From contig NZ_BMVB01000010.1 of the NCBI RefSeq assembly GCF_014650495.1, positions 168,307 to 232,306 of the forward strand: 64,000 bases of DNA, read 5' to 3'. This document shows, piece by piece, positions 8,005-16,495 of the stretch. The DNA is from Streptomyces cinnamoneus (GTDB lineage: Bacteria; Actinomycetota; Actinomycetes; Streptomycetales; Streptomycetaceae). Position numbers and translations under genes: made by a program. The notes beneath the pieces were generated by a model. That model saw only the letters and a list, made by a program, of their open reading frames with translations. It searched no databases and was not told the origin of the DNA. Positions within the stretch are counted from its first letter, which is position 1, and the number at the start of each line of letters is the position of its first letter.

Positions 8005-9629
8005 CACGCCCCCCGCATCCCGTCGACCCATGCGCCCGGCTCCGCGGGCACGTCCGTACCGCACCAGGCCACGTGCCCGTCCGGCCGGACGAGCACGTAC
8101 GGACTGCCGTAGAGCTCCGCCACCGTCCGGTGTTCCTCCCAGTGCGCCGTCTCCAGCGGCACGCCCCGCCGTGCGAACGCCTCCCGCACGGCCTTCTCCG
8201 CCACGTCGGCCCCCGGGGTCCCGCCCGGCCCGCCGAAGCACAGCAGCACGAAGCCCCGGCCGAAGGAGTCGAGCGTCGACACCCCCGGCGCCAGCCAGGC
8301 GTGCGGGGCGCGCGCCCCGGGGACGGCCCTCGTCCGCCAGGCACCGTCCCCGGTCGGTGCGTGCTCGCGCCCGCCGTCGATCAGCGGTGACGCGTACCGG
8401 TAGCCGAAGTGCACGTCCGGCGCCTCGAATTCGCGGCCCACCCCGCCCCGTTCCATGCCGGCCGCCAGCTCCGCCCGGGCCTTCGCCCCCTCGGGCGTGT
8501 CCAGGAGGATCTCCTCGGGAAGCTCCCGGCTCATCGTCCGCATCAGATTGACGTTGGCCTCCTCCAGGCTGCGCTCCGCCACCGGGCGGCGCTCGGTCTC
8601 GTAGGCGTCGAGCAGCCGCGGGCCCGCCCAGCCGGCCAGCTCGGCGGCGAGCTTCCAGCCGAGGTCGGCCGCGTCGGCGATGCCGGTGTTCATGCCGAAC
8701 CCGCCGGACGGCGACAGGGTGTGCGCGGCGTCCCCCGCGAGCAGCACCCGGCCGTCACGGAAGCGCTCGGCGATGCGGTGGGTGAGGTACCAGACGTTCT
8801 CGGAGAGGATCTCCACGGGCGTGTCGTACGCGATGGCCGTCCGCACCATCGTCAGGGCGTCCGGACCGGCGGCGTCCCCCTCCCGCACCGCCACCGTCAG
8901 CCGGTACAGCCCCTGCCCGTCCATCGACCGCAGCGGGAAGCGCAGCGCCGGCGGCCGGGTGAGGAAGTGCACCAGCGCGTTCCGCGCGCCCAGCTGCCCG
9001 TGCAGCCGGGGCGCGCGGAAGAGGATGTTGCGGAAGACGCGCGTGGCGTGGCGGCGCGGCGCCTCGATGCCGGCGGCCTTGCGCACGGGCGAGGCGGCGC
9101 CGTCGCAGGCGACCAGGTAGCGCGCCCGGACCGTCAGTTGCGCCCCGCCGTCGGCCAGGTCGGTGACCATGGCCGTCACCCCGTCCCGGTCCCGGGTGAA
9201 GCCGTCCAGCCGGCACCGCAGGTGCAACGGGCCGTCCGGGTGGACGCCCACCTCGCGCGCCAGCAGGGGAGCCAGCCAGTGCTGCGGGCACGGGTGCTCC
9301 GGTTCCGGGGTGTAGGGGAGCTCCGGCCTGCGGTCGGTCGTGCCGAAGTCCAGGCGGAGTATCTCGTGGCCGCCCACCGCCGTGACCCACGCGACGTCCA
9401 GCGGATGGTCGCCGGGCCAGCCCGCCGACCGGATCCGGCCGGCGACGCCCCAGCGGCGGAAGAGCTCCATCGAACGCGGCCCGACCGTGCCGACCTTGGG
9501 GTGTCCGATGGTGCCGTCCGAGGCTTCCACTTCCATGAAGCCGACGCCCCGGTGCTTCAGGTCGAGCGCCAGAGCCATGCCCACCGGCCCGGCCCCCACG
9601 ATGAGCACGTCCGTGTCGTAGTTCCTCAT
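8004..9629 (-). CDS. rebC: RebC/StaC-type FAD monooxygenase
   Basis: This 541-residue flavoprotein closely follows my recollection of RebC along its length, including GPRSMELFRRWGV, AGWPGDHPLD, PQHWLAPLL, FRNILFRAP, LSPSGGFGMNTGI and SLEEANVNL. FAD motifs are GAGPVG (12-17), CDGAASPVRK (175-184) and GDAAHTLSP (299 onward). RebC/StaC enzymes act with the P450 on chromopyrrolic acid and set the final oxidation state: arcyriaflavin imide with RebC, K252c lactam with StaC. At the two positions I recall as discriminating (RebC Phe216 and Arg239; Val and Asn in StaC) this protein has Val220 and Arg243, a mixed pattern. The start overlaps the RebD-like stop (ATGA). Confidence 0.92.
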   Translation of the reverse strand: MRNYDTDVLIVGAGPVGMALALDLKHRGVGFMEVEASDGTIGHPKVGTVGPRSMELFRRWGVAGRIRSAGWPGDHPLDVAWVTAVGGHEILRLDFGTTDRRPELPYTPEPEHPCPQHWLAPLLAREVGVHPDGPLHLRCRLDGFTRDRDGVTAMVTDLADGGAQLTVRARYLVACDGAASPVRKAAGIEAPRRHATRVFRNILFRAPRLHGQLGARNALVHFLTRPPALRFPLRSMDGQGLYRLTVAVREGDAAGPDALTMVRTAIAYDTPVEILSENVWYLTHRIAERFRDGRVLLAGDAAHTLSPSGGFGMNTGIADAADLGWKLAAELAGWAGPRLLDAYETERRPVAERSLEEANVNLMRTMSRELPEEILLDTPEGAKARAELAAGMERGGVGREFEAPDVHFGYRYASPLIDGGREHAPTGDGAWRTRAVPGARAPHAWLAPGVSTLDSFGRGFVLLCFGGPGGTPGADVAEKAVREAFARRGVPLETAHWEEHRTVAELYGSPYVLVRPDGHVAWCGTDVPAEPGAWVDGMRGA

Positions 9630-12600
9630 GCCAGTTCACCACCCCGCCGGAAGAAGTCGGCGTAGAAGGCCATCATGTCGGCGACCTGCCCCGGCACCGG
9701 TCCGCACTTGTCCGCCGCGGCCGCCACGTGCTCGAAGCGCAGCGCGAGCGAGCGCCGCGCCACGTCCGGGCGGGGCGTGTACGCGGGCACGGAGTCCAGT
9801 TCGAAGGTGGGGCCGGCCGTGCGGCCGCGCCGCCCCGACTCCATGGTCACCAGCAGCTCCGCCAGGGGGCGCATCATGCCGGTCATCACGTCGATCGAGG
9901 CGTTCATCAGCTTGGAGCGGCGCAGGCTGCCGTCGGGGCTTTCCCCGAAGTGCTGCACCATCAACTGCAGCATCAGGTGGTACGAGCGGTTGAACAGCCG
10001 TCCCACGGCCCGGGCCTCGGGATCGGTGACGGGGTCCTTGGCCCCGTCGCCGGCCCCCAGCGTTGGGTTGCGCAGCACCGGGTAGGCGGGGCTCCACGGC
10101 ACCAGCCGGCCGTGCGGCCCGGCGACCCGTTCGGTGGTGAGCGCCTCGCCGATCCGCAGGAAGCTGTGGAAGTGGGAGGTGTCCGAGGGCGCCTCGGAGC
10201 CCAGCACGCCGCCTTCGCCCTGCTCGCTGATGAAGTCCACGGCGAACAGCGCGCTGGAGAGGTCGTCGACCTCCAACTGGTAGTCGGGATGGACGTTGTT
10301 GACCGACTCGCGCATGAACACGTGGTGTTCCCCGCCGCCGCGGCCCTTCTCCACGAGGAACAGGTCGGGGACGCGCTGCAGCCCTTCGCGGATGCCGGCG
10401 TACAGCTCGCTGACCGAGCCCCAGGTGAAGCCGAGCGGACGGACCGCGTCCAGCCGGGGACCGTCCTCCCGCCGGATCTCGGGCGTGAGGCCGGCCGGCT
10501 GCTCGATGGCGATGTAACGCTGCACGCTGCCGACGCTCAGCCCTTCCAGCGCGAAGTCCAGCGGCACCGGCAGCTCGGCGTTGAGCGTGGCGAAGTCGAT
10601 CGCCGGCACGTGGAACGGTTCGCCCGTCGCCATGAGGATGTTGTTGACCAGCAGGAAATGGATCATCTCCTCGCGGGCGACGTCCAGCAGGATGCCGCGG
10701 ATCCCGTCGTCCAGCGTGGCGCCGCCCTGCCCGCAGGCGATCTCCAGCTGCTCCGCCGTCCACTGCCCCCGGCGGACGTACTCCCGCCCCGCGCCGTGGG
10801 TGGGCACCGAGAACGCCGCGTACAAGTACTGGAGCATCACGGCGAGTTCCAGCGTGGCGGCCTGGCGCAGGACGGTGCACAGTTCGCCGCGCGTGCCGAT
10901 CGCCGGCCCCCCGCCGAGCACGGCGGGGGCGGTGAGGGGCGGGCGCACCCGCGCCTGCTGGTTGCGCAGGTACGCCAGCAGCAGGCGCGCCTTGGGGTCG
11001 GAGAGGTCGCGCGTGGGCGGCATGTAGTACGTCCTGGCCTTGTTGGCCGGGTCGCACATCTGCCACATCAGCTCCGCGTACGTCTCGACCTTGCAGCGGT
11101 CGGCGAGGCTGAAGACGTCGGACTTCATGAAGGTGGACACGTGCTCGTAGTAGGCGAAGATCTCCCGGTGCAGCAGGTCGAAGTCCACGTTCTCGCGGGG
11201 GATGCGGTCCAGGTGCCAGTCGTCGGGCAGCACCCGTACGGCCAGTGAGCCGGCCCCCGCCCAGAAGCCGAGCGCGTCCTCGTCGTCGTAGGCCGCCCAG
11301 GCCGAGCCCGGCCCGTCGGCGACGGGCGGACCGGGCGGGCCGGGGGAGAGCAGGACCCGGCAGGTGCCCGCGCGTTCGCCGCGCAGCGTGAGCAGGCCGC
11401 GCCCGTGTTCGTCGGTCTCCACGACACAGTCCTCGGCGTACGCCGCGTCCCCGGCGCGCAGGCCCAGCACGACCGCGTCCCCGCAGCGGGCGTCCGCGCC
11501 GCCGGCCACGGGGTCGGCGGGCAGGGCGCGCGGGTTGTGGAACTGCCGTACGTGCACGCGCCCGGCGCTCGCCGGGCGGCCGCGCACGAAGGAGCGCAGC
11601 GGCACCTCCACGGCGTGGTCGAGGCCCCGTGCGCGCTCGCGGTGGTGCAGCACCACCAAGGCGTCGTCGCTCTGGACGACCACCTCCTGTTCGGTGAGCA
11701 GGGTCGTCCGCGTCCCGTCGGGTCCCGTGCCCATCAGGCACAGGGCCTCGTCCGCGGCCGCCTCCCAGCCCGCCTCGGCGGCCACGGTGACCAGGCCCGA
11801 GGTGAGGGCGTCGGCGGCGGCGCCGTACGCGGCGGCCGGCACCCGGGCCACGAGCCGGCCGGAGCCGGCCGTCCGCAGCTCCAGGTCGCCGGCGTCCAGC
11901 GGTGGCCCGAGCCGGTGCAGGGGGCCGGGCCCGGCCTCCCGCGCCCGGTGGGTGAGCGGCACCGCGGAGATCATGTCGAGGCCGGCCCGGCCGTCCGCCA
12001 CCTGCACCGTGAGGTGGTGGAGCGGGCCGTCCGCCCCCGCAAGGGGGGCGAGCAGCCGGCCGGCCGGGTACGTGCGCAGCTCGTGCGCGTACCAGGGTGC
12101 GATGGTCCCCCGGACCCGCCAGTGGCCGGGCGCGTCCGGGACGAGGGGCGAGGCCATGTCGTCCAGCGCGAACCGGACGACGATGCCGTCCGCGCCGCCC
12201 TCCACCGCCGCCCGCAACGCCTCGACGGCGGGGGAGAGGCGGGCGTCCGGCAGCCACGCCGGACCGCCCCCGGAGTCGCCGGGGGCGTCCTCGGCCGTGA
12301 CCACGAACTGGTGCACCGCGCAGTAGCGCAACTGCGGTGCCAGGACGTGGTCGCCGACGTCGAGGATGCGCCCGAAGTCGACCCAGCGCGGCGGCTGGAA
12401 GCCGCTGACCGGGCCTGTGAGCATGTAGCCCTCGTCGTGCGAGCGGCCCAGCCGGCCGAAGCCGAACCGGCCGATCATCAGGGCCGTGGTCCACCGGGAG
12501 GCCGGGTCGAGGTCCAGGACCCGGGCCCGGTTGACGGTGGTGCGCAGGTAGTCGTTGTAGTGGCCCCAGACGTCGACGCTGCGGCCGACGACCGGGTCGG

Positions 12601-12919
12601 TGGTGTCCGGCGTGCCGGCGCGGACCTCCGCCGACACGATCCGGGCGTCCAGGAGGAAGTGGCCGTTGCCGTCGAAGTTCCACCCCTTGGCGGCGCTGAA
12701 CTCCCCGTCCGGGCACGGCCGTCCCGAGGCGTCGAAGTGCGGGCCGCGGCGCTGCAGGTAGTCGTGGTACTCGGTGGCGGGCCGGTCGACGGGGAACGGG
12801 CCGTCGTCGGTGAGGGCCCGGCCCGTGGCCAGGTCGACCAGCCCGTTGCGCGGACCGGTCGGCAGCTTGGTCGTGGCCGTTCCGGCGAAGTGCAGCCTCG
12901 GCAGGTCGAAGACGCTCAT
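9626..12919 (-). CDS. rebD: Chromopyrrolate synthase, RebD/StaD/VioB family
   Basis: The 1097-residue protein belongs to the RebD/StaD/VioB family, which couples two indole-3-pyruvate imine units into the bisindole core (chromopyrrolic acid). The N-terminus MSVFDLPRLHFAGTATT is typical of the family. A ferritin-like region lies around residues 650-870, with TLELAVMLQYLY and REEMIHFLLVNN supplying candidate metal ligands. The C-terminal part (residues 870-1097) contains the family's RSYHLMLQLMVQHFG stretch. Length is close to StaD and longer than RebD as I recall them. The ATG at 12919 shares one base with the upstream oxidase stop (TGATG) and its own stop overlaps the RebC-like start (ATGA), so the operon is tightly coupled. 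Confidence 0.93.
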   Translation of the reverse strand: MSVFDLPRLHFAGTATTKLPTGPRNGLVDLATGRALTDDGPFPVDRPATEYHDYLQRRGPHFDASGRPCPDGEFSAAKGWNFDGNGHFLLDARIVSAEVRAGTPDTTDPVVGRSVDVWGHYNDYLRTTVNRARVLDLDPASRWTTALMIGRFGFGRLGRSHDEGYMLTGPVSGFQPPRWVDFGRILDVGDHVLAPQLRYCAVHQFVVTAEDAPGDSGGGPAWLPDARLSPAVEALRAAVEGGADGIVVRFALDDMASPLVPDAPGHWRVRGTIAPWYAHELRTYPAGRLLAPLAGADGPLHHLTVQVADGRAGLDMISAVPLTHRAREAGPGPLHRLGPPLDAGDLELRTAGSGRLVARVPAAAYGAAADALTSGLVTVAAEAGWEAAADEALCLMGTGPDGTRTTLLTEQEVVVQSDDALVVLHHRERARGLDHAVEVPLRSFVRGRPASAGRVHVRQFHNPRALPADPVAGGADARCGDAVVLGLRAGDAAYAEDCVVETDEHGRGLLTLRGERAGTCRVLLSPGPPGPPVADGPGSAWAAYDDEDALGFWAGAGSLAVRVLPDDWHLDRIPRENVDFDLLHREIFAYYEHVSTFMKSDVFSLADRCKVETYAELMWQMCDPANKARTYYMPPTRDLSDPKARLLLAYLRNQQARVRPPLTAPAVLGGGPAIGTRGELCTVLRQAATLELAVMLQYLYAAFSVPTHGAGREYVRRGQWTAEQLEIACGQGGATLDDGIRGILLDVAREEMIHFLLVNNILMATGEPFHVPAIDFATLNAELPVPLDFALEGLSVGSVQRYIAIEQPAGLTPEIRREDGPRLDAVRPLGFTWGSVSELYAGIREGLQRVPDLFLVEKGRGGGEHHVFMRESVNNVHPDYQLEVDDLSSALFAVDFISEQGEGGVLGSEAPSDTSHFHSFLRIGEALTTERVAGPHGRLVPWSPAYPVLRNPTLGAGDGAKDPVTDPEARAVGRLFNRSYHLMLQLMVQHFGESPDGSLRRSKLMNASIDVMTGMMRPLAELLVTMESGRRGRTAGPTFELDSVPAYTPRPDVARRSLALRFEHVAAAADKCGPVPGQVADMMAFYADFFRRGGELA

Positions 12920-14439
12920 CACAGGGCTCCCGCGGGGTCGGGCCGGCCGGCGCGGCGGTGGGCCGGCTCGTAGCGCTCGACGTCCTTGACGGCCGCCAGC
13001 GCGGACTCGATGGCCCCCTCGATCCAGGCGGGCGCCGTCGAGCAGTGCTCGCCGGCGAAGAACAGCCGGCCCGCGGGACGGGCGGACCGGGTGCGCTCCA
13101 CCTCGCACTCGGCGGCGTTCTTCCCCCAGCGGGTGGTGCAGCCGCCGCCGGCCCAGGGGTGGTGGTCGCCCCAGGCCACGCTGACCACGTCCAGCACCAT
13201 GCCGGGTGACATGAGTTCGGGGTGGACGGCGCTGAGCTCCTCCAGGACGATGCGGTGGCGGCGGCGGGCCGACATCCGGCCCAGCCGCGCCGCCTCGTCG
13301 CCGATGGTGTAGCTGGCCAGCAGGGCGGCGCCCCGGCCCGGGGCGCCGTCGGCGGGCGGGTAGTAGGTCTGGCGGATGCGGCCGCCCGTGAACGAGGCCC
13401 CGCCGCGGATGCCGCCCTCCCGCCAGAACGCCTCCCGGCAGTGGACGGCCACCTTGGTGGCCGGGCAGTAGACGACGTCCCGCAGGGCCGCCAGCTTGTC
13501 CTCGTCCACGCCGGTCAGGCGCATGCGGCGGACGAGCGGGAAGGGAACGGTGCACACGACGAAGTCCGAGCGCTTGACGACCGTACGCCCGCCCGCCCGG
13601 ACGTGGACCAGGACGTGGTCACCGCGCACGTCGATGCCGGTGACGCGGTGACCGAGGGCCACCGGCGTGTGCAGCAGGCCGGCCAGCCGGTGCGTGAGCT
13701 GGTCCATGCCGCCGTCCAGACGCAGCAGCTCGGGGCTGGTCTCGGCGAGGATGTCGTCGAGGAAGCTGCCCAGCCTGCTGCTGCAGCCCGCCCTCAGGCC
13801 CGGGTGGGCGGAGAAGAGCGAGTGCAGGTCCACCCGGTCGCGCGCCGCTCCGCGCAGATGCTCCGTCAGGTCGATGCGCGCCACCATGTCGAGCAGCTGG
13901 CGGCGCAGGTCCTCGCGGAGCGCCTCGCGCAGATCCGGCGGCGCAATGGCGTCGACAATGGCCGTGAGCCAGGCCCCGAAGACGACGGTGCCGTGGTCGT
14001 GGCGGTGCCCGGGCAGGTGTCGTTCCAGGTCACGCCGGAAGTTCTCACGGAGCGGGCCGGCCGCGTCCCGGATGCGAATGAAGCCCTCGGCGGTGTGGAG
14101 GAATGCGTTCTCCTCCGACATCAGCGTGCTGAAGGCGCGGAGTTTGTTCCCCAGCCCCATCCGCCGAATGTATTCGAGGGTGTGACGGTGGTGAGTCGGA
14201 ATGCGCATGGCACCGAGCTCGACGGACGGTGCGCCGGGGTTGTTCCCGAACCGGTGGGTGTGGATGCGCCCCCCGATGCGCGTGTTGCCCTCCAGGACCT
14301 CGACGCGGTAGCCGAGCCGTTCCAGCTCGTACGCCGTGACCAGGCCGGAAATTCCGGCCCCTATGACGGTGACCTGCCGACTGCCCTGTTCGAACCTATC
14401 GAGTGCGTGCACATGCCAGACCCGCGAGTTGCCGGACAT
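12919..14439 (-). CDS. rebO: L-tryptophan oxidase, RebO/StaO/VioA-like
   Basis: The 506-residue flavoprotein is an amine oxidase of the L-amino-acid oxidase type. GAGISG lies at 27-32, followed by an ADP-binding fold ending in IGGRIHTHRF, then ELGAMRIPTHHRHTLEY, the usual substrate-site neighbourhood of RebO and related enzymes. It should oxidise L-tryptophan to indole-3-pyruvate imine, the substrate of the next gene product. A C-terminal FAD-contact segment (LFFAGEHCSTAPAWIEGAIESAL) is intact. The ATG at 14439 follows GGGGGGAAG at good spacing; an in-frame ATG at 14499 would add 20 residues without a ribosome site. It is the first gene of the four-gene operon, and its upstream region carries repeated TGCGTA/TACGCA motifs. 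Confidence 0.92.
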   Translation of the reverse strand: MSGNSRVWHVHALDRFEQGSRQVTVIGAGISGLVTAYELERLGYRVEVLEGNTRIGGRIHTHRFGNNPGAPSVELGAMRIPTHHRHTLEYIRRMGLGNKLRAFSTLMSEENAFLHTAEGFIRIRDAAGPLRENFRRDLERHLPGHRHDHGTVVFGAWLTAIVDAIAPPDLREALREDLRRQLLDMVARIDLTEHLRGAARDRVDLHSLFSAHPGLRAGCSSRLGSFLDDILAETSPELLRLDGGMDQLTHRLAGLLHTPVALGHRVTGIDVRGDHVLVHVRAGGRTVVKRSDFVVCTVPFPLVRRMRLTGVDEDKLAALRDVVYCPATKVAVHCREAFWREGGIRGGASFTGGRIRQTYYPPADGAPGRGAALLASYTIGDEAARLGRMSARRRHRIVLEELSAVHPELMSPGMVLDVVSVAWGDHHPWAGGGCTTRWGKNAAECEVERTRSARPAGRLFFAGEHCSTAPAWIEGAIESALAAVKDVERYEPAHRRAGRPDPAGAL

Positions 14440-14576
14440 TGAAGCTTCCCCCCGTAAACGTGCATGTATTCCCCGTTTGAGCCTACATAGAGTTTTCATA
14501 TACGCAGGCTCTCCACAATGGTATTTCAGGACACCCTCAATCCGGCATCCCTTTTCTGAGGGGCGTCGACGAATGC

Positions 14577-14618
14577 GTAGACGGTGTACGCATAAAGGTA
14601 GACGGCATACGCATAAAG
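14577..14618. repeat. Two tandem 21-bp direct repeats, probable activator site
   Basis: GTAGACGG-NN-TACGCATAAAG occurs twice back to back (14577-14597 and 14598-14618), differing only at TG versus CA. The first copy also completes an inverted repeat, TGCGTA (14574-14579) with TACGCA (14587-14592). A 21-bp period is two helical turns, as expected for cooperative binding on one face. The site lies about 140 bp upstream of the rebO-like start and is a plausible pathway-activator site (SARP or LuxR type) for the bisindole operon. Confidence 0.6.
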
Positions 14619-14721
14619 CGGTCCGGGATCATCCGGATGGGCCGTAGAAAAATGCATCCCGGAAAGCCGGGCCGCCCGGCGGGTGCCGCCCTGTCACGGG
14701 GAAGTCCTCCGTGCTGCCGAC

Positions 14722-14743
14722 CCGTACTCCATCGGTAGTACGG
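14722..14743. promoter_or_regulatory. Inverted repeat CCGTACT-N8-AGTACGG
   Basis: A perfect 7-bp inverted repeat with an 8-bp spacer lies about 130 bp upstream of the DMT-type gene. A further CCGTAC occurs at about 14750. The geometry suits a dimeric regulator such as TetR or GntR type. It is closer to the transporter-like gene than to the bisindole operon. Confidence 0.45.
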
Positions 14744-14870
14744 AAAAGCCCGTACCCAGGGACGACGACGAAGAGGGCCGTGGCAGGCATGGTTGGGGCA
14801 TGGAGAACGAGGGGACCCGTCACAGACCCGAGCCGGACCGCGGCGGCGGAGGCGACTGCAGAGGCCGGTC

Positions 14871-15854
14871 GTGAGCGCGCTCGTCGCATCGGTGCTGCTG
14901 TGCCTGGTGTCCGCAGTCTGCTACGCGGGTGCCGCCATCGTGCAGGAGCGCATTGCCGCAACGAGCGGAGACGGGGCGTACGCCCCCTTACGCCGGGCGG
15001 GTTGGTGGGCGGCGGTGGCGCTGACCGGCCTGGGCGCCGGACTGCACGTCGTGGCGCTGGCGTACGGGCCGCTGAGCCTCGTTCAGCCGCTGGGTGCGCT
15101 GACCATCGTCTTCGCGCTGCCCATGGCGGCGTGGTTCGTGCACCGCCCCGTCGGTGCGGCCGGCTGGCGCGGGGCGTTCCTCGCCACGGCGGGCCTGGCG
15201 GGGCTGCTGAGCCTGACGGGGTCGCCGAGTGAGGAATCCCTCGACGGCACCGAACGTCCCGTGATCGCGGCGGCGGTGCTGGGCGCCGTCGTCCTGCTGG
15301 CCGTTGCCGCCCGCTGGGTGCGCCGGCCGGTCGTGCGGGGCGTGGTGCTGGCCACGGCGGCCGGCGCCGCCTTCGGCATGGGCTCGGTCTTCACCAAGGC
15401 CGTGGCCGACGACTGGACCGCGCACGACGCGGACCTCGTCTCCCTGCTGCCGAGCCTGGGCGTCATCGCGCTCCTGGCCTCGGCCGGCATGCTGCTCTCC
15501 CAGGCGTCCTACCGGGGCGCGGGCCTGGCCGCCCCGCTGGCGACGCTGACCGTGGTCAACCCCGTGGTGGCCGCGGCCGTCGGCATCGTGGCACTGGGCG
15601 AGGCGTTCCGCTACGGTCTGGCCGGCGGCCTGCTGGCGGGCGCCGCGGGTGCGGTGGCGGCGGCCGGAGTGGTGACCCTGACACTGCAGAATGCGGCCAG
15701 GACCGCGGACCCGCACGCCCACGTGATGAACGCCCCCGGCACCGATGCGGTAGGCACCCCCGCAGCCGATGACGTAGCGACGCCCCGGGTGCCCGGCGCA
15801 CGGCGGCCCGGCTCGTGTCTGGTTTCCACCCGTTCGGGCCCGAAGTCCGGCTGA
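14871..15854 (+). CDS. DMT/EamA-type membrane transporter
   Basis: The 327-residue product is an integral membrane protein with about nine or ten hydrophobic helices arranged as two repeats, as in the drug/metabolite transporter superfamily. The start of each repeat is recognisable: VCYAGAAIVQERIA near residue 15, then GAAFGMGSVFTKAVADDW near residue 165. The second repeat ends with LTVVNPVVAAAVGIVALGE, a conserved DMT feature. The GTG at 14871 is chosen because the hydrophobic segment begins at once; an in-frame start at 14793 adds unrelated residues. It diverges from the bisindole operon and could export its product, but it could equally be a generic DMT protein. The C-terminal 45 residues are soluble and low-complexity. 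Confidence 0.75.
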   Translation: MSALVASVLLCLVSAVCYAGAAIVQERIAATSGDGAYAPLRRAGWWAAVALTGLGAGLHVVALAYGPLSLVQPLGALTIVFALPMAAWFVHRPVGAAGWRGAFLATAGLAGLLSLTGSPSEESLDGTERPVIAAAVLGAVVLLAVAARWVRRPVVRGVVLATAAGAAFGMGSVFTKAVADDWTAHDADLVSLLPSLGVIALLASAGMLLSQASYRGAGLAAPLATLTVVNPVVAAAVGIVALGEAFRYGLAGGLLAGAAGAVAAAGVVTLTLQNAARTADPHAHVMNAPGTDAVGTPAADDVATPRVPGARRPGSCLVSTRSGPKSG

Positions 15855-15958
15855 ACGAGGGCCCGCAGCGGCCGATCGGGCCCGCCCGACGCGCCATGGC
15901 GCCCGCGGGGCGGGACGCGCCACCATGGTGATCCGGCCAACCCCCCGGAGGAGCCACC

Positions 15959-16459
15959 GTGGACTTCGACGTCGTCGTGGAGATCCCGCAAGGCAGCCGC
16001 AACAAGTACGAGATGGACCACGAGACGGGGCGCATCCGCCTCGACCGGATGCTGTTCACCTCCACCCGCTACCCCGCCGACTACGGCTACATCGACGGCA
16101 CGCTCGGCGCCGACGGCGACCCCCTCGACGCCCTCGTGCTGGCCGGCGACCCCACCTTCCCCGGCATCGTGATCCGCTGCCGTGCGATCGGCATGTTCCG
16201 GATGCGCGACGAACAGGGAGAGGACGACAAGGTGTTGTGCGTGCCGTCCGGTGACCCCCGCCACGAGCACGTGCGCGACCTCAGACACCTGCCCGAGTTC
16301 GACCGGCTGGAGATCCAGCACTTCTTCGAGGTCTACAAGGCGCTCGAACCAGGCAAGTCCGTCGCCTCCGCCTGCTGGGCCGGCCGGGACGCCGCCCTTG
16401 CCGAGATCGTCGCCTCCCGCGTGCGTGCCGGACGGGCGGGCGAGAGCGCGCCCTGGTGA
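15959..16459 (+). CDS. ppa: Inorganic pyrophosphatase
   Basis: This 166-residue cytosolic enzyme hydrolyses pyrophosphate to two phosphates and so drives biosynthetic reactions forward. The family I signature DGDPLD is at residues 52-57, preceded by YPADYGYIDGTLG, which carries metal and phosphate ligands. The N-terminal EIPQGSRNKYE is also canonical. Length matches the bacterial family. The start is GTG at 15959, preceded by GGAGGAGCC. The C-terminal ten residues (RAGRAGESAPW) are an unconserved tail. It appears monocistronic, with a 104-bp gap upstream. Confidence 0.95.
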   Translation: MDFDVVVEIPQGSRNKYEMDHETGRIRLDRMLFTSTRYPADYGYIDGTLGADGDPLDALVLAGDPTFPGIVIRCRAIGMFRMRDEQGEDDKVLCVPSGDPRHEHVRDLRHLPEFDRLEIQHFFEVYKALEPGKSVASACWAGRDAALAEIVASRVRAGRAGESAPW

Positions 16460-16495
16460 CGCGGTGGCGGGCCCCTCGTGCGGTAGGACGGGGGC

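Larger units (their letters stand above)
14440..14870. other. Divergent intergenic region of the bisindole operon
   Basis: These 431 bp separate the rebO-like start from the DMT-type gene and are clearly more A/T-rich in their left half than neighbouring coding DNA. They hold two 21-bp direct repeats (14577-14618), a TACGCA at 14501-14506, a 22-bp inverted repeat (14722-14743) and presumably promoters in both directions. I see no convincing coding sequence. Confidence 0.7.
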
